43,819 nucleotides of DNA. Source: Stenotrophomonas maltophilia (lineage in GTDB: Bacteria; Pseudomonadota; Gammaproteobacteria; Xanthomonadales; Xanthomonadaceae). The notes under the pieces are model-generated. The model was not told where the DNA came from and did not search any database. It saw only the letters and a list, made by a program, of their open reading frames with translations. Shown one piece after another: positions 7,384 through 16,178 of the stretch. Both the position numbers and the translations under genes were made by a program. The stretch lies in assembly GCF_013464485.1 (NCBI RefSeq), contig NZ_RAUX01000032.1, forward strand, positions 30,002-73,820, in the 5' to 3' direction. Numbering within the stretch: position 1 is the first letter of the stretch; every line of letters begins with the position of its first letter.

Positions 7384-9846
7384 ATGCTGATCCGTCGAAC
7401 CTCTCTGGCGGCGGCCGTTGCCGTTGCCACCGTCGGCCTGTTGGCCGCTGGCCCGGCGCTGGCCGATTACGCAAAGCCGCCGGAACACCTGCTCAAGGTG
7501 CTGAAAGCACCGCCGCCGCCGGCGCCGAACGTGGCCCCGGGCGGACAGCGCCTGCTGCTGACCACCGCGCAGACCTATCCGTCGATCAGCCGCGTCGCGC
7601 AGCCGTACCTGAAGCTGGCCGGCGTGCGCCTGGAGCCGAAGAACCGCAGCCGCCATGACACCCCGGGTGGCTATGGCATTCCGGCCTGCGTGGCCGACTT
7701 CACCCTGGTCGATATCGCCAGCGCCAAGGAGACCAAGGTCAACCTGCCGCAGGGCTGCGCCACTGGCGCGCTGTGGTCGGCCGATGGCAGCCATTTCGCC
7801 TTCCAGAATGCGGTCGATACCAGCGTGCAGCTGTGGGTGGGCGACGCCGCCACCGGGCAGGTGAAGCAGATCCCGAACGTGCAGCTGAACCCGATCTTCG
7901 GCAACACCGTGCAGTGGCTGGGCGGCAGCCAGAAGCTGCTGGTGAAGCTGGTGCCGGCCAACCAGGGCCCGGCGCCGTTCGACGGTGGCGTGCCGACCGG
8001 CCCGGATGCGCAGGAATCGCTGGGCAGCAGCGGCGAGAGCAGCACCTATGAAGCGCGCGATACGCTGACCAGCGTGCATGACGAAAAGCTGTTCGCCTAC
8101 TACGGCGCCTCGCAGCTGGCCGTGGTCGACACCGCCGCCGGCAGCGTGCGCCCGGTCGGGCAGCCGGCGCTGTTCAACGAGGTCAGCGCCGCGCCCGATG
8201 GCGTGCATGTGCTGACCGAGTCGATCAAGGCTCCGTATTCGCACGCGGTGACCTACCAGCGCTTCGCCAACGACGTGGCGGTGCTGGACATCACCAGCGG
8301 CAAGGCCACCCCGATCGCCAGCCTGCCGCTGGCCGACCGTGTGCCGGTTCACGGCGTGCCGGAAGGCCCGCGCGGTTTTGACTGGCGTGCTACCGACCCG
8401 GCCACCCTGGTCTATGCCGAAGCGCTGGACAAGGGCGACTGGAAGGTCAACGTGCCGCACCGTGATCGCGTGCTGATGCTGAAGGCCCCGTTCAACGGCA
8501 GGCCGACCGAAATCACCCGCACCGCGCAGCGTTTCGAAGGCTTCGCGTGGACCGCCGATGCGGCTGTGGCCTTCCAGTACGAGAACGACGAGAACCGCCA
8601 CTGGATGCAGACCCGCATCGTCGATGTGGACCAGCCAAAGAAGGAAGGCCGCCTGCTGTGGGACATGTCCAGCGATGAGCTGTATGGCAACCCCGGCAAC
8701 CTGGTCTTCACCCGCCTGCCGAATGGCGCGCAGGTCGTGCGTCGTGAAGGCAACCATGTATTCCTCAGCGGCCGTGGCGCTTCACCGCAGGGCGACCGCC
8801 CGTTCCTCGACCGCCTGGACCTGGGCACGCTGAAGAGCGAGCGCCTGTTCCGCAGCAGTGCCGATGCCTACGAGCAGTTCCTCGGTTTCAGCGCCACGCC
8901 GGGCCGCTACCTGACCTGGCACCAGTCGGTGATCGATCCGCCGAATGCCTTCATCCGCCAGCAGGGCGAGGCGGTGGCCGATGCGAAGGCCGGCGAGGCG
9001 CAGTTCGCCTCCAGCGCCACTGCGCTGACCAGACTGGTCGACCCGACCCCGGAAGTTCGCCAGATCAAGAAGCAGCTGGTGACCTACAAGCGTGCCGATG
9101 GCGTGGACCTGTCGTTCACCCTGTACACGCCGCCAGGCTACAAGGAAGGCCAGCGCGTGCCGGCGATCCTGTACGCCTACCCGGCCGACTTCGCCAACGC
9201 CGCACAGGCCGGGCAGGTGTCCGGTTCGCAGCAGACCTTCACCCGCCTGCAGCCGTACCGCCTGATGCTGCTGGCCGGCTACGCGATCATCGACAACGCC
9301 TCGTTCCCGATCGTCGGCGACCCGAAGAACGCCTACGACACCTACCTGGAGCAGCTGGAAGCCGACGCCAAGGCCGCCGTGGACAAGGCCGTTGACATGG
9401 GCGTGGTCGACCGCAACCGCATTGGCGTGACCGGCCACAGCCACGGCGGCCTGATGACCGCCAACCTGATCGCCCACACCAACCTGTTCAAGGCCGGCGT
9501 GGCCACCAGTGGCTCGTACAACAAGACCTTCACCCCGTTTGGTTTCCAGAACGAGCGCCGCTCGGTGTGGCAGGCGCAGGACGTGTACCTGAAGGCGTCG
9601 CCGTTCTTCTATGCCGACAAGATCAAGCTGCCGCTGCTGCTGGTCCACGGCGAGGATGACGCCAACCCGGGTACTGAGCCGTTCCAGTCGCGCAAGCTGT
9701 ACCAGGCGATCCGTGGCAACGGTGGCACCACCCGCCTGGTGATGCTGCCCAACGAGCCGCACTGGTACACCGCGCTGGAATCGAACGAACAGTTGGTGTC
9801 GGAAATGCTGAACTGGTTCGACACCTATGTGAAGAACGCCAAGTAG
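7384..9846 (+). CDS. Exported S9-family (prolyl oligopeptidase-like) serine peptidase
   Basis: An 820-residue protein with a clear signal peptide (RRTSLAAAVAVATVGLLAAG...ALA). A long beta-propeller region (about 40-560) is followed by a C-terminal alpha/beta-hydrolase domain. The catalytic serine is in GHSHGG at about 684, the aspartate in GEDDANPG at about 757, and the histidine in NEPHWY at about 793. The pattern LLAGYAIIDNASFPIVG and the GHSHGG nucleophile elbow resemble the glutamyl endopeptidase-like S9 group. The start at 7384 is chosen because it begins the signal peptide, with purines just upstream. The substrate is probably peptides in the periplasm or outside. The stop codon TAG is part of a SMAG-like GTAG. 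Confidence 0.9.
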   Translation: MLIRRTSLAAAVAVATVGLLAAGPALADYAKPPEHLLKVLKAPPPPAPNVAPGGQRLLLTTAQTYPSISRVAQPYLKLAGVRLEPKNRSRHDTPGGYGIPACVADFTLVDIASAKETKVNLPQGCATGALWSADGSHFAFQNAVDTSVQLWVGDAATGQVKQIPNVQLNPIFGNTVQWLGGSQKLLVKLVPANQGPAPFDGGVPTGPDAQESLGSSGESSTYEARDTLTSVHDEKLFAYYGASQLAVVDTAAGSVRPVGQPALFNEVSAAPDGVHVLTESIKAPYSHAVTYQRFANDVAVLDITSGKATPIASLPLADRVPVHGVPEGPRGFDWRATDPATLVYAEALDKGDWKVNVPHRDRVLMLKAPFNGRPTEITRTAQRFEGFAWTADAAVAFQYENDENRHWMQTRIVDVDQPKKEGRLLWDMSSDELYGNPGNLVFTRLPNGAQVVRREGNHVFLSGRGASPQGDRPFLDRLDLGTLKSERLFRSSADAYEQFLGFSATPGRYLTWHQSVIDPPNAFIRQQGEAVADAKAGEAQFASSATALTRLVDPTPEVRQIKKQLVTYKRADGVDLSFTLYTPPGYKEGQRVPAILYAYPADFANAAQAGQVSGSQQTFTRLQPYRLMLLAGYAIIDNASFPIVGDPKNAYDTYLEQLEADAKAAVDKAVDMGVVDRNRIGVTGHSHGGLMTANLIAHTNLFKAGVATSGSYNKTFTPFGFQNERRSVWQAQDVYLKASPFFYADKIKLPLLLVHGEDDANPGTEPFQSRKLYQAIRGNGGTTRLVMLPNEPHWYTALESNEQLVSEMLNWFDTYVKNAK

Positions 9847-9866
9847 CGTCGAGCCTGCTCGACGGC
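9843..9866 (+). repeat. SMAG-like palindrome overlapping the peptidase stop codon
   Basis: GTAG at 9843-9846 followed by CGTCGAGC-CT-GCTCGACG. The last three bases of GTAG are the TAG stop of the S9 peptidase gene. The core resembles the AGTCGAGC subfamily at 22763-22859. Confidence 0.6.
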
Positions 9867-9869
9867 GTT

Positions 9870-9899
9870 GCAGAAGGCCGCCTCCGGGCGGCCTTCTGC
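9870..9899 (+). terminator. Hairpin terminator candidate after the S9 peptidase gene
   Basis: GCAGAAGGCCGCC and GGCGGCCTTCTGC form 13-bp arms around TCCG. The stem is very stable but has no clear T run after it. Confidence 0.6.
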
Positions 9900-9955
9900 A
9901 TCCGGTGGAACCGGTCCTACGCTGGGCTGCTGTTTGAAAGGGATGGGGAGGCCTC

Positions 9956-10723
9956 ATGAAGACTGGATTGCTGGCACTGGCTGCGCTGTTGGTCTCTCCG
10001 GTTGCCATGGCGGTCCCGCCACGGATGAGCGTGCACGTGACGTACGACTGGTCTAGCTGGGGTTCGGTATCGGAGCGCTGGCTCATCCAGCGCGATGCCT
10101 ATGGCATGACCACCCGTGTGCAGGTGGTGGATGCGCCTGACGTGAAGGCGCGCCTGCCTGAGCTGCTGCCGGTCGACGCCATGGCGGCCTTCGAGGCCGC
10201 GCTGCAGGCAGCACCACTGACACGGGAAGCCACAGTGAATCTGATCAGTTCGCGGCTCGACCGGGCCGCGATACTGGCGCTGGACCCGGGGCTGCGCAGC
10301 CTGCAGCCGGGCGCATGCTCGTTCGTCCAGCAGCGTGCGTTCGCCCGCCAGGCGCTGGCCACCTTGAGCCTGCAGGCACGTGTCGCACGCCATTTTGAAG
10401 GTCTCTGGACCGACGATTACCCGATGATGACCGTGGTGGTGACCCGGCCGGGACGCCCGGATGTCGTACTGGTATCGACATCGCAGGCGACGATGATGCT
10501 GCCCTGGAAGCGCCTGCCGTCGGCGGAGTTCGATCAACAGGTGTTGGCCGGCGCGCAGGAAGAGTGGCGCCCGGCATTGAGCGAAGCGGTGAATGCGCTG
10601 TTGCCGGAAGGCGACGCGACGCGCAGTCGATTCCAGATGGGGTGGCTGCAGGACCGGTTGCGCAGTGACCTCGCACTGGAGTCGCTGGACTGTGGTGCCT
10701 GGCGCAGACGGCGCGCAGAGTGA
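9956..10723 (+). CDS. Exported protein of unknown function
   Basis: A 255-residue protein with a signal peptide (MKTGLLALAALLVSPVAMA) and a mature part without membrane segments. It has two cysteines (in GACSFVQQ and LDCGAW) that could form a disulphide in the periplasm. GGGGAGG lies shortly before the ATG, and TACGCT at 9918-9923 is a possible -10. No recognised domain or catalytic motif. The neighbours are also exported proteins but are separate units. Confidence 0.75.
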   Translation: MKTGLLALAALLVSPVAMAVPPRMSVHVTYDWSSWGSVSERWLIQRDAYGMTTRVQVVDAPDVKARLPELLPVDAMAAFEAALQAAPLTREATVNLISSRLDRAAILALDPGLRSLQPGACSFVQQRAFARQALATLSLQARVARHFEGLWTDDYPMMTVVVTRPGRPDVVLVSTSQATMMLPWKRLPSAEFDQQVLAGAQEEWRPALSEAVNALLPEGDATRSRFQMGWLQDRLRSDLALESLDCGAWRRRRAE

Positions 10724-10759
10724 TCCATCAGGCGTGCACTGCAATCAACTGTGGAGGCT

Positions 10760-10778
10760 CGGTAACGGCGTGTTACCG
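10760..10778. promoter_or_regulatory. Palindrome upstream of a small exported protein gene
   Basis: CGGTAAC-GGCGT-GTTACCG is a perfect 7-bp inverted repeat. It lies 28 bases before a TAGGCT (-10-like, 10806-10811) and 64 bases before the ATG at 10842. The position fits an operator, or an end hairpin for the preceding gene. Confidence 0.4.
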
Positions 10779-10841
10779 GCACATTCCCGCGTCAGACAAA
10801 TGAGCTAGGCTGACCCTGTGAGTTTGTCCCGGGTCGGTGCA

Positions 10842-11162
10842 ATGAAAGCCATCCTTGTTGCTGCAACGTTGTCCTTGGTCCTGGTCTCGACTGCAGGTGC
10901 GCAGCCACTGCCCACCGAGCTGGTGCAGCTGGGGATCATCGCCGGTATGCCCTACGCCAAGGCCAAGCGCCTGCTGGATGCTGCGGGATGGCAGGTGAAG
11001 CCGCTGCAGGGCGCGCCGGAATCGCTGGAGGGCTTTCCGGAAGTTGGATGCCAGAAGGGCGGAAAGCAGTGTGCAACGACCTTTGAGAAGGGCGATCAGC
11101 AGGTCGCGGTGCGGCTGGGCACTACCCTGGCAGGGCAGCCGTTCGTGCAGGGCGCTGACTGA
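10842..11162 (+). CDS. Small exported protein of unknown function
   Basis: A 106-residue protein with a signal peptide (MKAILVAATLSLVLVSTAGA) and a mature part of about 85 residues. It contains GMPYAKAKRLLDAAGWQ, a helix-turn pattern like that of small periplasmic domains, and two cysteines (VGCQKGGKQCATTF) likely to form a disulphide. The ATG at 10842 is preferred over GTG at 10818 because it begins the signal peptide. The ribosome site is weak. Family not recognised. Confidence 0.72.
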   Translation: MKAILVAATLSLVLVSTAGAQPLPTELVQLGIIAGMPYAKAKRLLDAAGWQVKPLQGAPESLEGFPEVGCQKGGKQCATTFEKGDQQVAVRLGTTLAGQPFVQGAD

Positions 11163-11175
11163 GCGTCTGCCGCGC

Positions 11176-12159
11176 TCAGGCCAGTGGCAGCCGGTCCAGC
11201 GCGTGCGACAGGCGATCATGCAGGTCGCGCACATGTTCGGCCTTGGCGTGGGTCCGCGTGGTATCACCAAAGCTGCGCAGATAGGCGCAGGCGGCGAAGC
11301 CAGCGCTCTTCTTCTCGTAGTCGGCAATCCAGGCCAGGCGGTCCGGGTTGTTGGCCTGCTCGGCTGACCACGCGGCCACCGGTGGACGGATGCGGTACTT
11401 CAGGCCGACGCGCCAGGGTTTGGGTGTCAGCCGTGCGCGGAAGCAATGCTGCAACCGGCACATGCGCGCGTACAGGGTGTCGGCGCCCAGTGCCTTGAAG
11501 AACGCCTGCAGCTGTTCGTCCTCGGGTGGGAACGTGGCGTGCATGGCCAGCACGCGCAGTCCGGCCGGTGTCCGGTAGGCGCGCAGGTGCCAATCCGGAT
11601 GCTGCTCGCTGAAGGCCGCGACCCGCTGCAGGGCCACTCCCTCGGCGCCACCGGCCGCGGCCAGTCGGCGCCTGCGTTGCATCAGCAGCGCGGTATTCAC
11701 CAGCACCACTGCCGCCACGCCCAGCACCAGTCCCACCAGCCAGTGCCAGAGCAGGGTGCCGATGATGGCGCCGGCAAACAGCAGCACCGCCGCGATGAGG
11801 GCGGGCATCACGCAACCTGCCGGGGGCGGCGCGTGGTCGATGTCGGCGAACAGCACGTCCGGGGTGTTCAGGCACAGCGCACCGTAGCTGTTGCGGGTGA
11901 TGACGACGTCGCCATCGCGCTGCACGATCTGCTCGCGGATCGGCACGCCTTCCACACCGTAATTGCTGCGCACCTCGCGTCGCGGCAGCGCCTGCCCGGC
12001 GAGGATGGCATTGAGGGCTTCATTGGCGCGGCGGTCGGCGTGCACCTGCGCCTCGGCAGGGCCTTCGTCGGACCAGCCGAAGCGGCGCACCACCACCGGC
12101 CGGCCACGGAAACGGGCCTGCAGGCGAGCTTCGGCCCAGTACGCGGGAACGATCATCAT
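11176..12159 (-). CDS. Membrane protein of unknown function
   Basis: About 327 residues. The N-terminal region is soluble (about 1-110, VPAYWAEARLQARFRGRPVVVRRFGW...). A hydrophobic hairpin follows (VMPALIAAVLLFAGAIIGTLL and LVGLVLGVAAVVLVNTALLM, roughly 125-170) and then a basic stop (RRRR). The C-terminal domain of about 150 residues has a conserved look (HPDWHLRAYRTPAGLRVLAMHATF). The start at 12159 has GGAG nine bases upstream; ATG codons at 12156 and 12174 are alternatives. Both soluble parts would lie in the cytoplasm if the two segments form a hairpin. Family not recognised. Confidence 0.72.
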   Translation of the reverse strand: MMIVPAYWAEARLQARFRGRPVVVRRFGWSDEGPAEAQVHADRRANEALNAILAGQALPRREVRSNYGVEGVPIREQIVQRDGDVVITRNSYGALCLNTPDVLFADIDHAPPPAGCVMPALIAAVLLFAGAIIGTLLWHWLVGLVLGVAAVVLVNTALLMQRRRRLAAAGGAEGVALQRVAAFSEQHPDWHLRAYRTPAGLRVLAMHATFPPEDEQLQAFFKALGADTLYARMCRLQHCFRARLTPKPWRVGLKYRIRPPVAAWSAEQANNPDRLAWIADYEKKSAGFAACAYLRSFGDTTRTHAKAEHVRDLHDRLSHALDRLPLA

Positions 12160-12297
12160 CGTGGGATGCTCCATCTTCCATGGCAGGTGCCGAAGCGAGT
12201 CTGGCACAGCGGCGGGGCGCCCGCATCCGCCTGCTGCAGTGGGCCGGGCGGAGTGATAGATTGCGCGCTTCGCATGCACTCCACCAAGGACGGAGCG

Positions 12298-13260
12298 ATG
12301 TACATGATCCTTCGCGGCCTGCTGGCCCTGGCCTGTGCCGGGGTGGTGGGCGTGGCCGCCGCCGCACCAGCGGGGCCGCAGATCCTCACCGAGGATGTCG
12401 GCCGTTTCTATGCGATTTACGACAGTACCGAGGGAAAGCCCAGCGTGGCCCAGTTGCGCAGCTACATGGCCGAGGGCTCAACCGGCCTGGCCGAGCTGGC
12501 CAAGGCGCGCCGGGTCACCGCCGAACGCATCGCCGAAGCCATCGCCAACCAGCCGGCGCTGTACGCGCAGGGACGGAACTGCCTGGCCGAGCTGCCGGCG
12601 GTGAAGCAGCGCCTGGTGCAGGTGTTCGCCAACCTGCAGGCGATCTACCCGCAGACCACATTCCCTCCGGTGACCATCGCGGTGGGCCGCGGCCGGCCGG
12701 TCGGCCTGACCTCGAAAAGTGGCGTGATCATTGGTCTTGAAGCGTTGTGCGCGGCCGACTTCATGAATCCCGTTGTGCAGGATCGCTTCGTGCACGTGAT
12801 CGCACACGAATACGTGCACATCCAGCAGACCGGTCTGACCGACTTTGAACCGGGTGATCCACGCGCGACGGTACTGCGCATCTCGCTGGGTGAGGGCATT
12901 GCCGAGTTCATCGCCGAACTGATTTCCGGCAACGTCGGCAACGGGCGCCATGCGGCGTGGACGCGTGGCCGGGAGGTGCATATCGAAAGCGCGTTCGCGC
13001 TGGACCTGGACAGTACCGATCTTTCGCCGTGGCTGTACAACTACACGCCGGGCTCGCAGGAGCCCTATGACCTGGGCTATTGGGTGGGCTACCGCATCGC
13101 CAAGGCCTATTACCTGCAGGCCAAGGACAAGCGTGACGCCGTGCGTACGCTGATCCAGCAGGACAACCCGAAGGCGATCCTGTCGGCCAGCGGCTGGACG
13201 CCGGGCATGTGGATGCCGGCCAAGGTGACCGGTGTGGCGGCGCGGTCGGCTTCGCGATGA
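12298..13260 (+). CDS. Exported putative zinc metalloprotease (HExxH, DUF2268-like)
   Basis: A 320-residue protein with a signal peptide (LRGLLALACAGVVGVAAA). HVIAHEYVHIQQTG supplies an HExxH zinc site near residue 170. SLGEGIAEFIAEL about 30 residues later gives a glutamate in the place of the third ligand of gluzincin-type proteases. This arrangement matches DUF2268-type predicted zinc proteases. AAGGACGGAG precedes the ATG at 12298, and TAGATT at 12257-12262 may be the -10. Activity and substrate are unproven. Confidence 0.8.
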   Translation: MYMILRGLLALACAGVVGVAAAAPAGPQILTEDVGRFYAIYDSTEGKPSVAQLRSYMAEGSTGLAELAKARRVTAERIAEAIANQPALYAQGRNCLAELPAVKQRLVQVFANLQAIYPQTTFPPVTIAVGRGRPVGLTSKSGVIIGLEALCAADFMNPVVQDRFVHVIAHEYVHIQQTGLTDFEPGDPRATVLRISLGEGIAEFIAELISGNVGNGRHAAWTRGREVHIESAFALDLDSTDLSPWLYNYTPGSQEPYDLGYWVGYRIAKAYYLQAKDKRDAVRTLIQQDNPKAILSASGWTPGMWMPAKVTGVAARSASR

Positions 13261-13309
13261 CGCTACGGTACGGCGCTAGACTGCGGGCCTGGCTTCCTGG
13301 AGAACCCGC

Positions 13310-14119
13310 ATGCGTGGACCCGTGCTGCTTGCCGCTGCCATCGCCGTTTGCATGGCGCAGGGTGCGCCGCTGAAGGCGGCCGAACCTGCGGCGGTCAATC
13401 CGCTGCTGCTGAAGCCTGTCGAACAGCTGCGCCCCGACGAGGTTCGTTTCATGCAGCAGCGCTTGGCCGACTGGCCGCAGCTGCAGCACTATCGCGACGC
13501 CAACGCACGGTTGCCTGTCGCAGTACCCGGGCAGCCGCGCGTAGTGTTCTTCGGCGATTCCATCACCGAAGGCTGGGGCAGGGAAGGCGGCGCCTCGTTC
13601 TTTCCCGGCAAGGGCTGGCTCAACCGTGGTATCAGTGGCCAGACCACGGCGCAGATGCTGTTGCGCTTCTCGCAGGACGTACTGGCGCTGCAACCGAAGG
13701 TGGTGGTTATCCTGGCCGGAACCAACGATCTTGCCGGCAACACGGGGCCATCCACCCAGGCGATGATCGAAGACAACCTGCATGCGATGGCGGACCTGGC
13801 ACGCGCGCACGGCATCGGCGTAGTGATGGCGTCGGTGCTGCCGGTCAGCGAGTATCCGTGGATGCCGGGCATCACGCCTGCGCCGAAGGTGCGCGCACTG
13901 AACGCTGCGCTGAAGGGTTATGCCGAGGCGAAGCAGCTGGTCTATCTGGACTACTACACGCCGATGGCCAATGCGGCCGGTGGCCTCGATCCACAGCTGG
14001 CCGAGGACGGTGTGCATCCCACCGCGAAGGGGTATGCGGTGATGGCGCCGTTGGCCGAGGTGGCGGTCAAGCGCGCGCTGGATCAGGCAGGCTCGCCAGC
14101 AACCACTCGCAGAAACTGA
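13310..14119 (+). CDS. Exported SGNH/GDSL-family hydrolase
   Basis: A 269-residue protein with a signal peptide. The four SGNH blocks are present: FFGDSITEGW (nucleophile serine), NRGISGQTT (glycine), LAGTNDLAG (asparagine) and EDGVHPTAKGY (catalytic Asp and His). It should act as an esterase, lipase or acetylhydrolase in the periplasm. TAGACT at 13277-13282 is a possible -10, and GGAG precedes the ATG. The last 53 bases overlap the 3' end of the convergent LysR gene. Confidence 0.9.
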   Translation: MRGPVLLAAAIAVCMAQGAPLKAAEPAAVNPLLLKPVEQLRPDEVRFMQQRLADWPQLQHYRDANARLPVAVPGQPRVVFFGDSITEGWGREGGASFFPGKGWLNRGISGQTTAQMLLRFSQDVLALQPKVVVILAGTNDLAGNTGPSTQAMIEDNLHAMADLARAHGIGVVMASVLPVSEYPWMPGITPAPKVRALNAALKGYAEAKQLVYLDYYTPMANAAGGLDPQLAEDGVHPTAKGYAVMAPLAEVAVKRALDQAGSPATTRRN

Positions 14120-14936
14120 TCACCAGCGGATCGGCTGCGCTGTCCTGGTGCACCAACCAGCTCCAGCGCGGGCCGCGCACGCGCGCCTCATCCAACGGCA
14201 GCAGCAGCCCTTGCTCGCAGGCGCGAGCCGCCAGCAATTCGCTGACCAGGGCAATGCCCAGGCCCTGGCATGCGGCATCCAGTAGCTGTCCAGGCTCGGA
14301 GAAATTCATGCCTTCGCGGCGCTGGCCGACATCCGCTCCGCCTTGTACCTGCCACTGGCTCCAATCCATTTCGCGCTCGCCATGCAGGGTCAGGCGTTCA
14401 TGCACGGGCGTGGCCAGCAGGTCTGGATGACAGGCCGGGTAGAGACGGTCCTGCAGCAGCACGCGGTGCTGGCACTGCGCCTGGGATTCCAGGTCGTCGC
14501 GCACCGCCACGTCCAGCGTCTGCGTGGTCATGTCCGGTGCGTCCTCGCTGGTCAGCAGCCACACGTCAACGCCGGGATGCAGGCGATGGAACCCGGCCAG
14601 GCGCGGCACCAGCCAATGGCGAGCAAAGGCCGGGCTGGTGTTGACGATCAGTTGATTCGGCTTGCGGTACTGATCGAGCCGGCGGATGCCGCTGGCCAGC
14701 TGGCGCAGCAGCGACTGGGTGGTTTCCAGCAGATCCAGACCGGCGTCGGTGAGGGTGACGCTGCGGCCCTGGCGGAAGAACAGCGGCTGCTGCAGGGCGT
14801 CTTCCAAGCCGCGGATCTGCTGGCTGATGGCCGATTGGCTCAGGTGCAGTTCCTCGGCCGCGCGATGGAAGCTGCCGAGCCGGGCGGCGGCTTCGAAACC
14901 CCGCAGGGCGTTCAGCGGTGGCCAGTGCTTGAGCAT
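14067..14936 (-). CDS. LysR-family transcriptional regulator (GcvA-like)
   Basis: A 289-residue protein, normal for the family. The N-terminal winged helix-turn-helix reads LRGFEAAARLGSFHRAAEEL then LSQSAISQQIRGLEDAL (residues 10-50). An effector-binding domain covers about 90-289, with VAVRDD and the GLGIALVSELLA block. It is divergently transcribed from the agmatine deiminase-family gene across a 105-base spacer, so it is the likely regulator of that gene and itself (inference from the family's usual layout). The 3' end overlaps the SGNH hydrolase gene by 53 bases. Confidence 0.9.
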   Translation of the reverse strand: MLKHWPPLNALRGFEAAARLGSFHRAAEELHLSQSAISQQIRGLEDALQQPLFFRQGRSVTLTDAGLDLLETTQSLLRQLASGIRRLDQYRKPNQLIVNTSPAFARHWLVPRLAGFHRLHPGVDVWLLTSEDAPDMTTQTLDVAVRDDLESQAQCQHRVLLQDRLYPACHPDLLATPVHERLTLHGEREMDWSQWQVQGGADVGQRREGMNFSEPGQLLDAACQGLGIALVSELLAARACEQGLLLPLDEARVRGPRWSWLVHQDSAADPLVISFCEWLLASLPDPARA

Positions 14937-14974
14937 TTCAGATAAGCAGAACTGTTCAGATGATGGCTGAATCT
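14937..14974. promoter_or_regulatory. Candidate LysR binding region
   Basis: TTCAGAT occurs at 14937-14943 and again at 14955-14961, 18 bases apart. A related inverted form TGAATCT is at 14968-14974. The region lies directly upstream of the lysR start in the divergent spacer. It is a plausible operator but has no experimental support. Confidence 0.4.
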
Positions 14975-15041
14975 ATCGTTTGTTCTTATGGGTCGGCAAG
15001 CGCAGCATAGCGTCCATCCCACACCGGCCCTGGAGCCTGTC

Positions 15042-16172
15042 ATGAGCAACCGACGTCACTTCCTCACCCAGCTGGCGGGCGCCGCCGGTCTTGGCGGCCT
15101 GGCCGCCCTGGGTCTGGCCGGCCTGCCGGGTCGCGTGGCGGCGGCGCCGGGCGCAGGCATCTGGCGCATGCCGGACGAGCACGGCCCGCAGGAACGCGTG
15201 TTTCTGGCCTTCGCTGCGCAGCCGCGCGTGTGGGGCGCGCAGGCCGATGCGGTGAACACCGCCGTGGCGAGGCTGGCGCGCACCATCGCCCGCCATCAGC
15301 CGGTCAGCGTGCTGTGCCGCCCGGCGCAGTTGAAGCAGGCGCAGGATCGCTGCGGCCGCGACAACATCGAGTTCCTCGAGGTGCCGCTGGATGACATCTG
15401 GGTGCGCGACTACGGCGGCTGCTTCGTCACCAACGGCCGGGGCGGGCTGGGCCTGGTCGACTTCAACTTCAACGGCTGGGGTGGCAAGCAGAGCGCGCGC
15501 AACGATGGTGCGGTGGCACCCTGGCTGGCGCAGGTAACCGGCGCAACGCTGCTGGAAAGTGACCTGGTGGGCGAGGGCGGCGGCATCGAAGTCGATGGAC
15601 ATGGCACCGCCATCCTCACCGAGAGCTGCTGGGTGAACCGCAACCGCAATCCCGACTGGTCGCGCGCGGATATCGAAGCCGAGCTGAAGCACCACCTCGG
15701 CCTGCGCAAGATCATCTGGCTGCCCGGCATCGCCGGTGAAGACATCACCGATGCGCACGTGGATTTCTATGCACGCTTCGTCCGTCCGGGCGTGGTGATC
15801 GCCAACCTCGACAACGATCCGAACTCCTACGATTACGCGCTGACCCGTGAGCACCTGCAGATACTGTGCGGGGCCACTGATGCCGATGGCCGCCGCCTGC
15901 AGGTGCATACGCTGCCGCCGCCGCTGGACGGGCGCGACAACGCGCATACCCGCGACAACGATGACCTGGCGATGGGCTACATCAACTACCTGCCGATCAA
16001 TGGCGCCGTGGTCGCACCGCAGTTCGGAGACGACGACGCCGATGGATTCTGCCGTGAACTACTGGAAGACATGTATCCCGGCCGCGTGATCGAACAGGTG
16101 GATATCGATGCCATCGCGGGTGGTGGTGGCGGTATCCATTGCGTGACCAAGAACATGCCGAAGGTGGGCTGA
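15042..16172 (+). CDS. Tat-exported agmatine deiminase family protein
   Basis: A 376-residue member of the bacterial peptidylarginine/agmatine deiminase family. The catalytic cysteine is in GGGGGIHCVTKNMP (about C367). Guanidine-binding and catalytic blocks are IWVRDYGG, EGGGIEVDG and DAHVDFYARF. Family members hydrolyse agmatine to N-carbamoylputrescine and ammonia. The N-terminus, starting MSNRRHFLTQLAG and followed by a glycine/leucine-rich stretch and AAAPG, is a twin-arginine signal, so the enzyme would work in the periplasm, unlike cytoplasmic AguA. The start at 15042 is set by this signal and by GGAG upstream. The exact substrate is uncertain. Confidence 0.88.
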   Translation: MSNRRHFLTQLAGAAGLGGLAALGLAGLPGRVAAAPGAGIWRMPDEHGPQERVFLAFAAQPRVWGAQADAVNTAVARLARTIARHQPVSVLCRPAQLKQAQDRCGRDNIEFLEVPLDDIWVRDYGGCFVTNGRGGLGLVDFNFNGWGGKQSARNDGAVAPWLAQVTGATLLESDLVGEGGGIEVDGHGTAILTESCWVNRNRNPDWSRADIEAELKHHLGLRKIIWLPGIAGEDITDAHVDFYARFVRPGVVIANLDNDPNSYDYALTREHLQILCGATDADGRRLQVHTLPPPLDGRDNAHTRDNDDLAMGYINYLPINGAVVAPQFGDDDADGFCRELLEDMYPGRVIEQVDIDAIAGGGGGIHCVTKNMPKVG

Positions 16173-16178
16173 CGCGCC

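Noticed and set aside
11446-12297. N-terminal extension of the metalloprotease gene
   Set aside because: It is antisense to the membrane protein gene. The signal peptide and ribosome site place the start at 12298.
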